NCBI RefSeq assembly: GCF_002906155.1
Contig: NZ_MUJK01000002.1
Span: forward strand, 372,001-436,000
Direction of reading: 5' to 3'
From: Pseudomonas laurylsulfativorans
GTDB taxonomy: Bacteria; Pseudomonadota; Gammaproteobacteria; Pseudomonadales; Pseudomonadaceae
DNA length: 64,000 bases
The notes under the pieces: model-generated
The model's database searches: none
Told to the model about the DNA's origin: nothing
What the model saw: the letters and a program-made list of their open reading frames with translations, nothing else
Shown: in pieces, positions 56,801-64,000 of the stretch
How positions within the stretch are numbered: the stretch's first letter is position 1
How the letters are laid out: each line of letters opens with the position of its first letter
Program-made: the position numbers and the translations under genes

Positions 56801-57925
56801 TCACGCGGGCACCGTTTGCAGCGATCGATTCAATCGCTTGTTGAACTCAAGCCACATCGCCAGCAACGCCATCAACCCTGCCCCCACCAGCGCCGTGAAG
56901 ATCTGCATGGCAAAAGCGTCGTCGGTCAGCGCATTGACCATGTCCGCCAAGGGTGCCAGCAACACACCCAGACAGAAAATCTCCAGCGAGAAACGGCCCA
57001 TGCGGCAACTTTGTTGCGCCAGCCAGTTTTGCGTCCATCCGCTGTCGGGAATCAGTTTCGCCGTGACGTAGGCCAATGCGAGGAAATGCAGCAGGCGCAC
57101 CGGGGACAGGTCGGTCTTGCTGATGGGATACAGGACGTTTTGCAGGCTCGCCGGTACCACGGCATCGTGTATGTCCGGCCAACGCCAGAGGACGGTCAAC
57201 ACACCCGCGACCATGGCATACAGCGCTGCACCGACAAACAACGGCCGGCGCAGCAGTGGGCGAGTTTCGGGCACGCGCGGGCGCTGGCTATGAATCGCAG
57301 TGGCGCCGCCGAGTACGAACAGCAACTGCCAGGCAACCGGGTTGAAATACCACACGCCATCCTTGATGGCCGCGAGGTTCCAGCCCGCCAGTGGCACCAT
57401 CAGATACAGCGCCACTGACATCGCGACCACTACCCAGGCCTTGCGCACCAGTATCGGCAGCACCAGGGGCAAGCCCGCCAACAGCACGATGTACAGCGGT
57501 AACGGGTCCATCAGGTTTGGCTTGAAGCGCAACAGCAGTTCATCGATCAGGGCCTGCTGGGGGTTGCTGATGAAGTGGTGCATGCCCATTTCTTCTACAA
57601 GATCCCGTGTTTCCACGTGGCTGTTGGCGAAAAACACAATGCCCATCAGCATCGCCAGCAGGAAGATGTGCACCACGTAGAGCACCCATGCCCGGCGCAG
57701 GATTTTTACGCAGGCGATCAGAAAGCCTTCGCGTGCCAGGACTTTGCCGTACGCCAGCACCGCCGCGTAACCGGCCAGAAACACGAAAACTTCGGCCGCA
57801 TCGCTGAAACCGAAGTTACGCAGGGTGATTTGCCCCAAAGGGTTGTGGGGCACGTGATCCCAAAAGATGAAGATCAGTGCCAGACCACGAAAAAAGTCGA
57901 TCCGGTGATCGCGCGCTAACGTCAT
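56801..57925 (-). CDS. OpgC-family membrane acyltransferase
   Basis: A 374-residue inner-membrane protein with about ten helices, matching the OpgC family. The N-terminus has DHRIDFFRGLALIFIFWDHVPHN, which contains the conserved early DFxRG and Asp-His pattern, then FVFLAGYAAVLAYGKV. OpgC in Rhodobacter adds succinyl groups to osmoregulated periplasmic glucans; the role here is inferred from the family. The start at 57925 (MTLARDHRIDFFRG) gives the usual beginning; a longer in-frame reading from 57991 is possible but less likely. No opgGH genes are in the window. Confidence 0.86.
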   Translation of the reverse strand: MTLARDHRIDFFRGLALIFIFWDHVPHNPLGQITLRNFGFSDAAEVFVFLAGYAAVLAYGKVLAREGFLIACVKILRRAWVLYVVHIFLLAMLMGIVFFANSHVETRDLVEEMGMHHFISNPQQALIDELLLRFKPNLMDPLPLYIVLLAGLPLVLPILVRKAWVVVAMSVALYLMVPLAGWNLAAIKDGVWYFNPVAWQLLFVLGGATAIHSQRPRVPETRPLLRRPLFVGAALYAMVAGVLTVLWRWPDIHDAVVPASLQNVLYPISKTDLSPVRLLHFLALAYVTAKLIPDSGWTQNWLAQQSCRMGRFSLEIFCLGVLLAPLADMVNALTDDAFAMQIFTALVGAGLMALLAMWLEFNKRLNRSLQTVPA

Positions 57926-58170
57926 GACAGCAGGCTCGTAACAGCGGGTGAAAATAGGATTGGCCGCGAGTGCAAAAGGTCGCGCGCCCAAGCGGCGGCG
58001 CGCAGGGTGGACTGATTCGCGGACAATTGCAAAACCGGCATATTACCGGATGTCTCGGTTGTTGCCTCAAGGCTTAACCGCTGGTCTGAAAGGTCCGTCA
58101 ACCTGCGATTTCTGACAGTAGACAGGCTCAAATACTCATGAGTGCAACGTTCTTAAAACGGGAGCCTCAC

Positions 58171-58545
58171 ATGAGACTGTTGTGGAAGGGGCTGTCCAGT
58201 TACACGGTGATCGGGGTCGCCAACACCCTGATTCACTGGCAGGTCTTTTTCCTGCTGAGCGTGGCGGCCGGCCTCAGTCAGGCGCTCAGCAACCTGGCAG
58301 CCTTCTGCGTGGCTGCGTCGTTTTCTTTCTACATGAACGCGCAATTTACCTTCGCCGGCAGTGCCTCGGTCGGCGGTTATCTGCTGTTTGTTTCGGGCAT
58401 GGGGGCATTGAGCCTGGGTGTCGGCCATCTGGGCGACATCTGGCGATTGCACGGTTTGCTTACTGTGGCCCTGTTTTCGGCGTTGAGCCTGGTGTTCGGT
58501 TTCCTGTATTCCAAATACGTGGTGTTTCGCGAGCGTGATCAATGA
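58171..58545 (+). CDS. gtrA: GtrA-family flippase-like membrane protein
   Basis: A 124-residue protein with four transmembrane helices and the GtrA pattern: [41 protein letters not shown] and a C-terminal [10 protein letters not shown]. GtrA is thought to flip undecaprenyl-phosphate glucose to the periplasm for O-antigen modification. The ATG at 58171 follows GGAG by 6 bases and is preferred over one at 58138. Its end overlaps gtrB by four bases, so this is the first gene of a gtrA-gtrB-gtrC operon. Confidence 0.9.
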   Translation: MRLLWKGLSSYTVIGVANTLIHWQVFFLLSVAAGLSQALSNLAAFCVAASFSFYMNAQFTFAGSASVGGYLLFVSGMGALSLGVGHLGDIWRLHGLLTVALFSALSLVFGFLYSKYVVFRERDQ

Positions 58546-59483
58546 AAATCTCGCTCATTGTCCCGGTGTTCAACGAAGAGCAGTCCATCAACCTGTTTTA
58601 CCAGGCCGTGCGCCGTGAGCTGGTGCTGCGCGACACCGAGGTTGAAATCGTCTTTATCAACGACGGCAGTTCCGATCGCACGGCCGAGCAGGCTACGGCA
58701 CTGGCCCAGGCGGATGATCAGGTCATGCTGATCAATTTCTCGCGCAACTTCGGCAAGGAACCGGCACTGTTTGCCGGCCTGGAGCACGCCAGCGGCGATG
58801 CCGTGATTCCCATGGATGTCGATCTGCAGGACCCGATCAGTGTCATCCCGTTATTGGTCGAGCAATGGCAAATGGGCGCCGACGTGGTACTCGCCAAACG
58901 CCGCAATCGGGATGTCGATGGCTACCTCAGGCGCCATAGCGCGTCGATTTTCTACCATGTGCTCAATCGCATCGCCTATACCCGCATCGAGGAAAACGTC
59001 GGTGACTTCCGGCTGATGGATCGCAAGGTGGTCGACGTGATCCGCTCCCTGCCCGAGCACCAGCTGTTCATGAAAGGTGTGTTGTCGTGGGCCGGGTTCA
59101 ACACCGTGGTGGTGGAGTTCGAGCGGGCGGGAAGGGTGGCGGGGAGCAGCAAGTTCAATGGCTGGAAGCTGTGGAACCTGGCACTGGAAGGCGTGACCTC
59201 GTTCAGTACAGTACCGCTGCGCTTGTGGACCTACGTGGGTGGTGGCCTTTCGATTTTCGCGGTGCTTTACGCGGTGTACATGGTGCTGGACAAGATTTTC
59301 TTCGGCAACAGCGTCCCCGGTTATCCGTCGCTGATGACCGCGATCCTGTTTCTCGGCGGCGTGCAACTGATCGGCATCGGCATCCTCGGCGAGTACATCG
59401 GTCGCATCTACATCGAGGCCAAGCACCGGCCGCGCTATGTGATCAAGGACATCGTCGGCGGTAAAGACCGGGGCGGGCGCTAG
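58542..59483 (+). CDS. gtrB: Undecaprenyl-phosphate glucosyltransferase (GtrB, bactoprenol)
   Basis: A 313-residue GT2-family enzyme that makes undecaprenyl-phosphate glucose from UDP-glucose. The catalytic part shows [42 protein letters not shown] and the Asp-rich PMDVDLQDP. The C-terminus has two transmembrane helices and the [17 protein letters not shown] motif typical of GtrB. It overlaps gtrA by four bases and ends two bases before the next gene. Confidence 0.93.
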   Translation: MKISLIVPVFNEEQSINLFYQAVRRELVLRDTEVEIVFINDGSSDRTAEQATALAQADDQVMLINFSRNFGKEPALFAGLEHASGDAVIPMDVDLQDPISVIPLLVEQWQMGADVVLAKRRNRDVDGYLRRHSASIFYHVLNRIAYTRIEENVGDFRLMDRKVVDVIRSLPEHQLFMKGVLSWAGFNTVVVEFERAGRVAGSSKFNGWKLWNLALEGVTSFSTVPLRLWTYVGGGLSIFAVLYAVYMVLDKIFFGNSVPGYPSLMTAILFLGGVQLIGIGILGEYIGRIYIEAKHRPRYVIKDIVGGKDRGGR

Positions 59484-59484
59484 C

Positions 59485-60993
59485 ATGGGCCGGTTCGGTG
59501 ACTTCTTCGTTCGTGAGCTCAGTCGGCATCAGGTCTGGCGGTTTTTTCTGCTCGCAACCTTGGTGTATGTCCTGCCGTTGATCCTTGCGGATTACCCCTA
59601 CATCGATGACAACTGGCGCTCGCTGGCGGCGGGCATGGCCTGGTCCGAGCAGGGGCGACTGTTCACCCAACTGTTCTACAACGCGCTGACCTTCAGTCAT
59701 GCCGCGCCAAACATCTTTCCTTTGCCGTTGTTGATCGCCACGCTGGCCATGGCGGCGGCGCTGACCAGCCTGACGTTCCATTACTTCCGCCAGCCTGGCA
59801 TCGCTTGTTGCCTGGTGCTGTTGCCGCTCTGGTACAACCCGTTTTTCCTGCAGAACCTGTCTTATCAATACGACGGTCCCGCCACGGCTCTGAGCCTGGT
59901 GGCGGTGATCTACGCGATCACCTTTCGTCACCCTTGGCGCAGCGTGCAGTGGTTGGTGCCGTCGCTCCTGATTGCCCTGGCGCTGGGGCTGTATCAGATC
60001 AGCCTGAATGTGTTCCTCGGGTTGTGTTGCCTGGAGTTGCTCAGGGCCGCCAACGACAAAACATCCCCGGTGCCCTGGCGCGACCTGCTGGGCTGGAAAG
60101 CCGCCCAGCTCATCCTCGGCGGTTTGATCTACAGCGTCAGCGCTTATCCGTTCATGGACGCCAATCGCACGTTGCTGCTGGACGGGACGGCGCATCCGTT
60201 ATTGCAGATCCAGATCAACATTGCCCGGGTCCTGGAAAAGGTCGTGTTGCTGTTCCATGGCGGATGGCTCTGGGTATTCGGCGGGTTGCTGGTATTGGCG
60301 ATAGCCGGGGCGGTGCGGCTGGGACTGAACGTAGCGGCGCGCCAGGATGGTGGGCCGAAGAAGCTGTTGATCGGCCTGATGTGTTTGCTGACAGTTCCGG
60401 TGGTGACGCTGCTGGTGTCCGGTGTGGCGTTGTTTTTCCGCGACTTCAACGAAGGCGCCCGCACCTTGATGGGCTTCGCCGTGCTGCTGGTATTGCTGTG
60501 CTATTTGAGTCATCTGGCGCTGGCGTCGATCCATGAGCGACTGCCGCTGCTGTTGATGATTCCTCTGCTGGCCATGCTGTCGTTGTCGTTCGCCTATGGC
60601 CGGGTGCTGACGGTGCAGAAAACCTTTGCGTCCACGGCGCTGGCCGGTCTTGCGTACGACATCGCCAGCCACCCGTCGCTGCGCGAGGCCAGGCGGATCT
60701 ACATATCGGTGAGTTATTCCGACTATTGGTTAGTGGCGGCGGCAGGCTCATTCAAGCAGTTGCCGGTGCTGCACTACCTGCTCAACACCGACTTCTACAT
60801 GCTGGCCGAGAATTTGCCGAAAGCGGGCATCATCAATGTGGTGGCGGAGCGGGAGCGGCGCAACGCGACGCGGGTTGGCTATCAAGGCTATCCGGCGCTC
60901 GTGGACAGTCTGTTCTACCGGATTTACCTGATCGGGGATTACGGTTTTATCGTCATGAAAGAGCCGACCCCGACCCAATCGCTGCGTTGGTGA
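59485..60993 (+). CDS. GtrII-type O-antigen glucosyltransferase
   Basis: A 502-residue inner-membrane protein with about ten helices. It fits the GtrII-like glucosyltransferase group: YVLPLILADYPYIDDNWRSLAAG has the conserved Asp-Asp after the first helix, with YQYDGPATALS further on. A periplasmic C-terminal domain follows. Such serotype-specific enzymes move glucose from the lipid carrier to O-antigen. The start is the ATG one base after the gtrB stop. The exact acceptor and linkage cannot be predicted. The gene ends 27 bases from a convergent gene, with no clear terminator. Confidence 0.87.
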   Translation: MGRFGDFFVRELSRHQVWRFFLLATLVYVLPLILADYPYIDDNWRSLAAGMAWSEQGRLFTQLFYNALTFSHAAPNIFPLPLLIATLAMAAALTSLTFHYFRQPGIACCLVLLPLWYNPFFLQNLSYQYDGPATALSLVAVIYAITFRHPWRSVQWLVPSLLIALALGLYQISLNVFLGLCCLELLRAANDKTSPVPWRDLLGWKAAQLILGGLIYSVSAYPFMDANRTLLLDGTAHPLLQIQINIARVLEKVVLLFHGGWLWVFGGLLVLAIAGAVRLGLNVAARQDGGPKKLLIGLMCLLTVPVVTLLVSGVALFFRDFNEGARTLMGFAVLLVLLCYLSHLALASIHERLPLLLMIPLLAMLSLSFAYGRVLTVQKTFASTALAGLAYDIASHPSLREARRIYISVSYSDYWLVAAAGSFKQLPVLHYLLNTDFYMLAENLPKAGIINVVAERERRNATRVGYQGYPALVDSLFYRIYLIGDYGFIVMKEPTPTQSLRW

Positions 60994-61020
60994 CGTGCGA
61001 TTTCGATCGGGGCGGCGAGG

Positions 61021-62640
61021 TTATGCCGCTTCTATTTCACTGGGCTCGAAACTGTCGGCCCGGGCCATCTGCCACATCCGTGAGTAGAACTCGCCGTTCA
61101 CTTCACCGGTCAGCAATTCCCCCGGTTTGAGGAACACATGCAACTGCGAGAACAGCTTGATCTCGGTCGCCGACATGCGTCGCACCAGATGCTTGGCCGA
61201 TAACTGCGACGGGTGTTCGAGGCCGGCGGCGGCGAGCATTTCCGCCAGGGCCTTGAGGGTGTTGCGGTGGAAGTTGAATACACGCTGGGCCTTGTCCGGC
61301 ACCACCAGCGCGCGCTGGCGCAGGGTGTCCTGGGTGGCGACGCCGGTCGGGCATTTGTTGGTGTGGCAGCTCTGCGACTGGATACAGCCGATGGCGAACA
61401 TGAAGCCGCGTGCCGAGTTGGCCCAGTCGGCGCCGATGGCCAGCACGCTGGCGATGTCGAAGGCGCTGACGATCTTGCCGCTGGCGCCGAGTTTGATCTT
61501 GTCCCGCAGGTTCAGGCCCACCAGGGTGTTGTGCACGAACAGCAAGCCTTCGCGCATCGGCACGCCAATGTGGTCGGTGAACTCCACCGGCGCGGCGCCA
61601 GTGCCGCCTTCCTTGCCATCGACCACGATGAAGTCCGGGAGGATGCCCGTCTCCAGCATGGCCTTGGCAATGCCCATGAACTCCCACGGATGGCCGAGGC
61701 AGAACTTGAAGCCCACCGGTTTGCCGCCGGACAACTCACGCAGTTGCGCGATGAAATGCATCATTTCGATGGGCGTGGAAAACGCACTGTGGCGCGACGG
61801 TGATACGCAGTCTTCGCCCATCAGGATGCCGCGGGTTTCGGCGATTTCCCGGGTGACCTTGTGCTTGGGCAGGATGCCGCCATGGCCGGGCTTGGCGCCC
61901 TGGCTCATCTTGATTTCGATCATCCGCACTTGCGGCGTCCGGGCTTGCGCCGCGAAGCGCTCCGGGTCGAAGCGACCGTCGCTGGTACGGCAGCCGAAAT
62001 AGCCGCTGCCCAGTTCCCAGGTCAGGTCGCCGCCGTTTTCCCGATGATAGGGGCTGATGCTGCCTTCGCCGGTGTCATGGGCGAAATTGCCGAGCTTGGC
62101 GCCCTGGTTCAAAGCGCGGATGGCATTGGCACTGAGGGAACCGAAACTCATGGCAGAAATGTTGAACACCGACGCTGAATACGGCTGGGTGCACTGCGGG
62201 CCGCCGACCGTGACGCGGAAACTGCTCGGGTCGCTCAATGGCGCCGGGCGCATGGAGTGGCCGATGAATTCGAAACCCGACTGGTACACGTCAATCAGCG
62301 TGCCGAAGGGTTTGTCGGCGGTTTCGTTCTTGGCCCGGGAATAGACCAGCGAGCGCTGGGCCCGGGAGAAGGGCAGGGCGTCGCTGTCGGATTCGAGCAG
62401 GTACTGGCGGATTTCCGGGCGGATGCCTTCGACCAGATAACGGATATTGCCGAGGATCGGGTAGTTACGCCGCACTGCGTGCGGACTTTGCAGCAAGTCG
62501 AACAGGCCGATCAGGCTGAGGACGGCAGTGACAGCGGTAATCGGCCAGAGCCAGTCGTATTGAAGAAACGGCAGGCTGGCGAGGGTGAAGATCACGCAGA
62601 AGGCAAAGAAGGCGTAGCGGCTCAGGAGTGACAGGCTCAT
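61021..62640 (-). CDS. FMN-binding glutamate synthase-like protein
   Basis: A 539-residue protein with two N-terminal transmembrane helices (about residues 5-45) followed by the FMN/glutamate-synthase domain. Landmarks are FNISAMSFGSLSANAIRALN, GEGSISPYHRENGGDLTWELG, IEIKMSQGAKPGHGGILPKHKV and a Cys cluster CIQSQSCHTNKCPTGVATQ that can bind a 3Fe-4S cluster. It has no amidotransferase domain and no GltD partner nearby, so it is a stand-alone form of unknown substrate. It lies downstream of a LuxR-type regulator on the same strand. Confidence 0.87.
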   Translation of the reverse strand: MSLSLLSRYAFFAFCVIFTLASLPFLQYDWLWPITAVTAVLSLIGLFDLLQSPHAVRRNYPILGNIRYLVEGIRPEIRQYLLESDSDALPFSRAQRSLVYSRAKNETADKPFGTLIDVYQSGFEFIGHSMRPAPLSDPSSFRVTVGGPQCTQPYSASVFNISAMSFGSLSANAIRALNQGAKLGNFAHDTGEGSISPYHRENGGDLTWELGSGYFGCRTSDGRFDPERFAAQARTPQVRMIEIKMSQGAKPGHGGILPKHKVTREIAETRGILMGEDCVSPSRHSAFSTPIEMMHFIAQLRELSGGKPVGFKFCLGHPWEFMGIAKAMLETGILPDFIVVDGKEGGTGAAPVEFTDHIGVPMREGLLFVHNTLVGLNLRDKIKLGASGKIVSAFDIASVLAIGADWANSARGFMFAIGCIQSQSCHTNKCPTGVATQDTLRQRALVVPDKAQRVFNFHRNTLKALAEMLAAAGLEHPSQLSAKHLVRRMSATEIKLFSQLHVFLKPGELLTGEVNGEFYSRMWQMARADSFEPSEIEAA

Positions 62641-62673
62641 ACGGTTTCCTTGGGTTCGGACTCAATCAAGACC

Positions 62674-62693
62674 CGTAGAAGCCGGCTCCTACA
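62674..62693. repeat. Lone REP-like palindrome
   Basis: GTAGAAGCCGGCTCCTACAG is an imperfect palindrome centred on AGCCGGCT, with the GTAGG...CCTAC ends of REPs. It has no inverted partner, so it is a single REP. It stands between the LuxR-type gene and the glutamate-synthase-like gene. Confidence 0.7.
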
Positions 62694-62700
62694 GGATTTT

Positions 62701-63501
62701 TCAGGCATTTTGTGCCTGCAGAAAAATCGCAAACAGCTCGGACTGGGATTTGATCCCCAGCTTGCTGTACATGTGTTTCTTATGGACTTTCACGGTTTCG
62801 ACAGAGATTTCCAGCTTACGGGCGATTTCTTTACTGGAGCAACCGCTGAGCATCAAACGCCCGACATCCAGCTCTCGGGCCGTCAACTGCGCGCCTTTGA
62901 GTTGCTGCACCGAAGCCTCCAGTTGCACCCGCCAGTCGACTTGCGGTGGTGCGGGGGCCAAGGGCACGACTTCATTGATTTCATAGGGTAGACGCTGACG
63001 CAACAGGCCGAGCACCCACGGCTGGATCAACGACAGCAAGGCGATCTGCTGGCCGCTGAAGCGCTGCGTGCTGCCCAGTGACAGGCACAGCGTACGGTCG
63101 CCTTCGAGCTGGCAATTGAACTGGATTTCATCGGCCACCACATTCAGACGAAAGTAGCGCTGATAGTACTCGGTCAACTCAAAGTGCTCCGGCGCCACTT
63201 CCCACAGGCGAAACAGCCCGCTGCGCGATTGCTCGCGGCAGGCGATGTAGAAGGGGTCGAGCAGGTACAGGCCACGCAGGTAATCCTGGAACAACGGGTC
63301 AGGGCTGCCGTCCTCGCCGGGACATTCGGCAAACACCTGCGGGCGCTGATCAGCGCTGAAAAGCAGGGCCACCCAGCTGTCGAAGGGCACGTACTGATCC
63401 AGCAAACGCACAAGCTGGGTCCAGAAATTGGGCTTGTCCAGGGCGTCGATCAGTTGCCCCACCGAACGGTGCCAGGCGATGTCGTCCAACGAGAGTGTCA
63501 T
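62701..63501 (-). CDS. LuxR-family transcriptional regulator
   Basis: A 266-residue regulator. The N-terminal 190 residues show no recognisable sensor, though an aromatic-rich stretch (LLDPFYIACREQSRSGLF) is reminiscent of PAS- or GAF-like ligand folds. The C-terminus has a LuxR helix-turn-helix at about residues 205-260 (LTARELDVGRLMLSGCSSKEIARKL, ETVKVHKKHMYSKLGIKSQ). The ATG at 63501 follows AGGGATAGAGG; an extended reading upstream is not protein-like. It may control the glutamate-synthase-like gene 60 bases downstream. Confidence 0.87.
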   Translation of the reverse strand: MTLSLDDIAWHRSVGQLIDALDKPNFWTQLVRLLDQYVPFDSWVALLFSADQRPQVFAECPGEDGSPDPLFQDYLRGLYLLDPFYIACREQSRSGLFRLWEVAPEHFELTEYYQRYFRLNVVADEIQFNCQLEGDRTLCLSLGSTQRFSGQQIALLSLIQPWVLGLLRQRLPYEINEVVPLAPAPPQVDWRVQLEASVQQLKGAQLTARELDVGRLMLSGCSSKEIARKLEISVETVKVHKKHMYSKLGIKSQSELFAIFLQAQNA

Positions 63502-63623
63502 GCCTCTATCCCTTTCGTGTTGCCCCGCGGTGTGATTCCCGCCCGGTTGCTTGCTGCGCATACTGGCGCACAGGCACCGGGCGGGCAATCTTTCTGCCGT
63601 TCGGCCCAAAACAAGGAACCCCA

Positions 63624-63737
63624 ATGAAGATCGAACTCGCCAATTGGCAGGCCGTGACAACCACACGGCTTACAGATTGGTGTGGTGTACCTGGCAGTGT
63701 TGACCGGCGGTTTCCGTCGGCAGCCACCGGAGCTGGA
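63624..63737 (+). pseudogene. Possible relic of a small or truncated gene
   Basis: An ATG preceded by AAGGAAC starts MKIELANWQAVTTTRLTDWC and reads on without homology I can name. The frame continues into a REPIN. The start is convincing but the rest is not, so this may be the N-terminal remnant of a gene cut by the REPIN, or chance. The 409-bp gap from 63502 to 63910 holds nothing else apart from the REPIN. Confidence 0.3.
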
Positions 63738-63762
63738 TTTCCGGGAAACGGTGTAAAGGAAA

Positions 63763-63863
63763 CTGTAGGAGCGAGCTTGCTCGCGATAAACCTGAGGGCG
63801 CCGATGGGCATCTGGTTTACGCGTTTTCGTTCACGACCATCGCGAGCAAGCTCGCTCCTACAG
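63763..63863. repeat. REPIN, family B
   Basis: Arms CTGTAGGAGCGAGCTTGCTC / GAGCAAGCTCGCTCCTACAG before the terminal NUDIX gene. Confidence 0.92.
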
Positions 63864-63910
63864 GGCGGACATGTGATCCTTGCCGTTTTTCAGTCAAAGG
63901 CCTTCTCTTT

Positions 63911-64000
63911 ATGTCGACGTTTTCCATGCCGGCCATCGGGACCCTCCGCATCGCCGCCGCCCTGTTGATCGGCCCAGACGGCCGCACGTTGCTGGTGCGC
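63911..64000 (+). CDS. NUDIX hydrolase, N-terminal fragment
   Basis: The gene runs off the window after 30 codons. It starts MSTFSMPAIGTLRIAAALL and continues IGPDGRTLLVR, the first beta strands of a NUDIX fold. The ATG at 63911 follows AAAGG. The catalytic box would lie beyond the end, so the class cannot be told. Confidence 0.7.
   Translation, partial: MSTFSMPAIGTLRIAAALLIGPDGRTLLVR

Noticed and set aside
58171..60993. The gtr cluster as part of a prophage
   Set aside because: No integrase, structural phage genes, att repeats or tRNA end is visible around it.

Overview
The window is a 64-kb stretch of a Pseudomonas chromosome, most likely from the P. fluorescens/P. putida side of the genus. 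The evidence is the GC-rich coding sequence, Pseudomonas-type core genes and their order (recO-pdxJ, mltF, purL, nagREAF cluster, purT, guaBA, cumA-tadA, an asrA-icp-yhhN block, gcd with oprB), and many short palindromic extragenic repeats of the Pseudomonas REP/REPIN type. No tRNA, rRNA, CRISPR array, integrase or plasmid function was seen.

Layout. 1-7100: the end of recO, then pdxJ, mltF, purL and a small NIF3-like gene. 7100-14850: a GlcNAc utilisation operon on the minus strand (nagR, nagA, an SIS-type deaminase, then the PTS genes nagF and nagE), with a candidate operator pair upstream and A-rich CA motifs of the Crc/Hfq type at the nagF and nagE starts. 14890-20140: L,D-transpeptidase, two NUDIX hydrolases, a gamma-carbonic anhydrase-like gene, DUF1289, a VUT-family membrane protein, purT and an unknown Cys-rich protein. 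20300-27420: guaB-guaA, a Tat-exported multicopper oxidase coupled to tadA, and cmoA-cmoB. 27670-35660: yhhN, icp, a second Lon protease (AsrA type), the PQQ glucose dehydrogenase gcd and a carbohydrate porin. Together gcd and the porin form an outer-membrane-to-periplasm glucose route.

36000-64000 is more accessory. It holds a VF530-like protein, a Pr6Pr membrane protein, a PadR regulator coupled to a siderophore-interacting flavoprotein with a perfect 18-bp palindrome upstream (resembling the YqjI/YqjH pair), and an AT-rich leader with a long hairpin. That leader precedes a six-gene CS1/cable-type (alternate chaperone-usher) fimbrial operon with two pilins and two paralogous tip proteins. 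Next come a 1553-residue LRR protein with a C-terminal NEL-like (SspH/IpaH) E3 ubiquitin ligase region, a divergent class A penicillin-binding protein, a REP-associated tyrosine transposase (RAYT) flanked by matching REPINs, a ProY-like permease, an OpgC-like acyltransferase, a gtrA-gtrB-gtrC O-antigen glucosylation cluster, a LuxR regulator, an FMN glutamate-synthase-like protein, and the first codons of a NUDIX gene.

REPINs of at least four sequence families sit in 18 intergenic gaps, plus one lone half-site. They commonly lie between convergent genes, and also inside the nag operon and directly at the end of the DUF1289 gene, where the repeat supplies the stop codon. The most unusual items are the NEL-type effector in a window without secretion genes, the fimbrial operon with duplicated tip genes, the PBP with a very long spacing between its transpeptidase motifs, and the RAYT/REPIN system.
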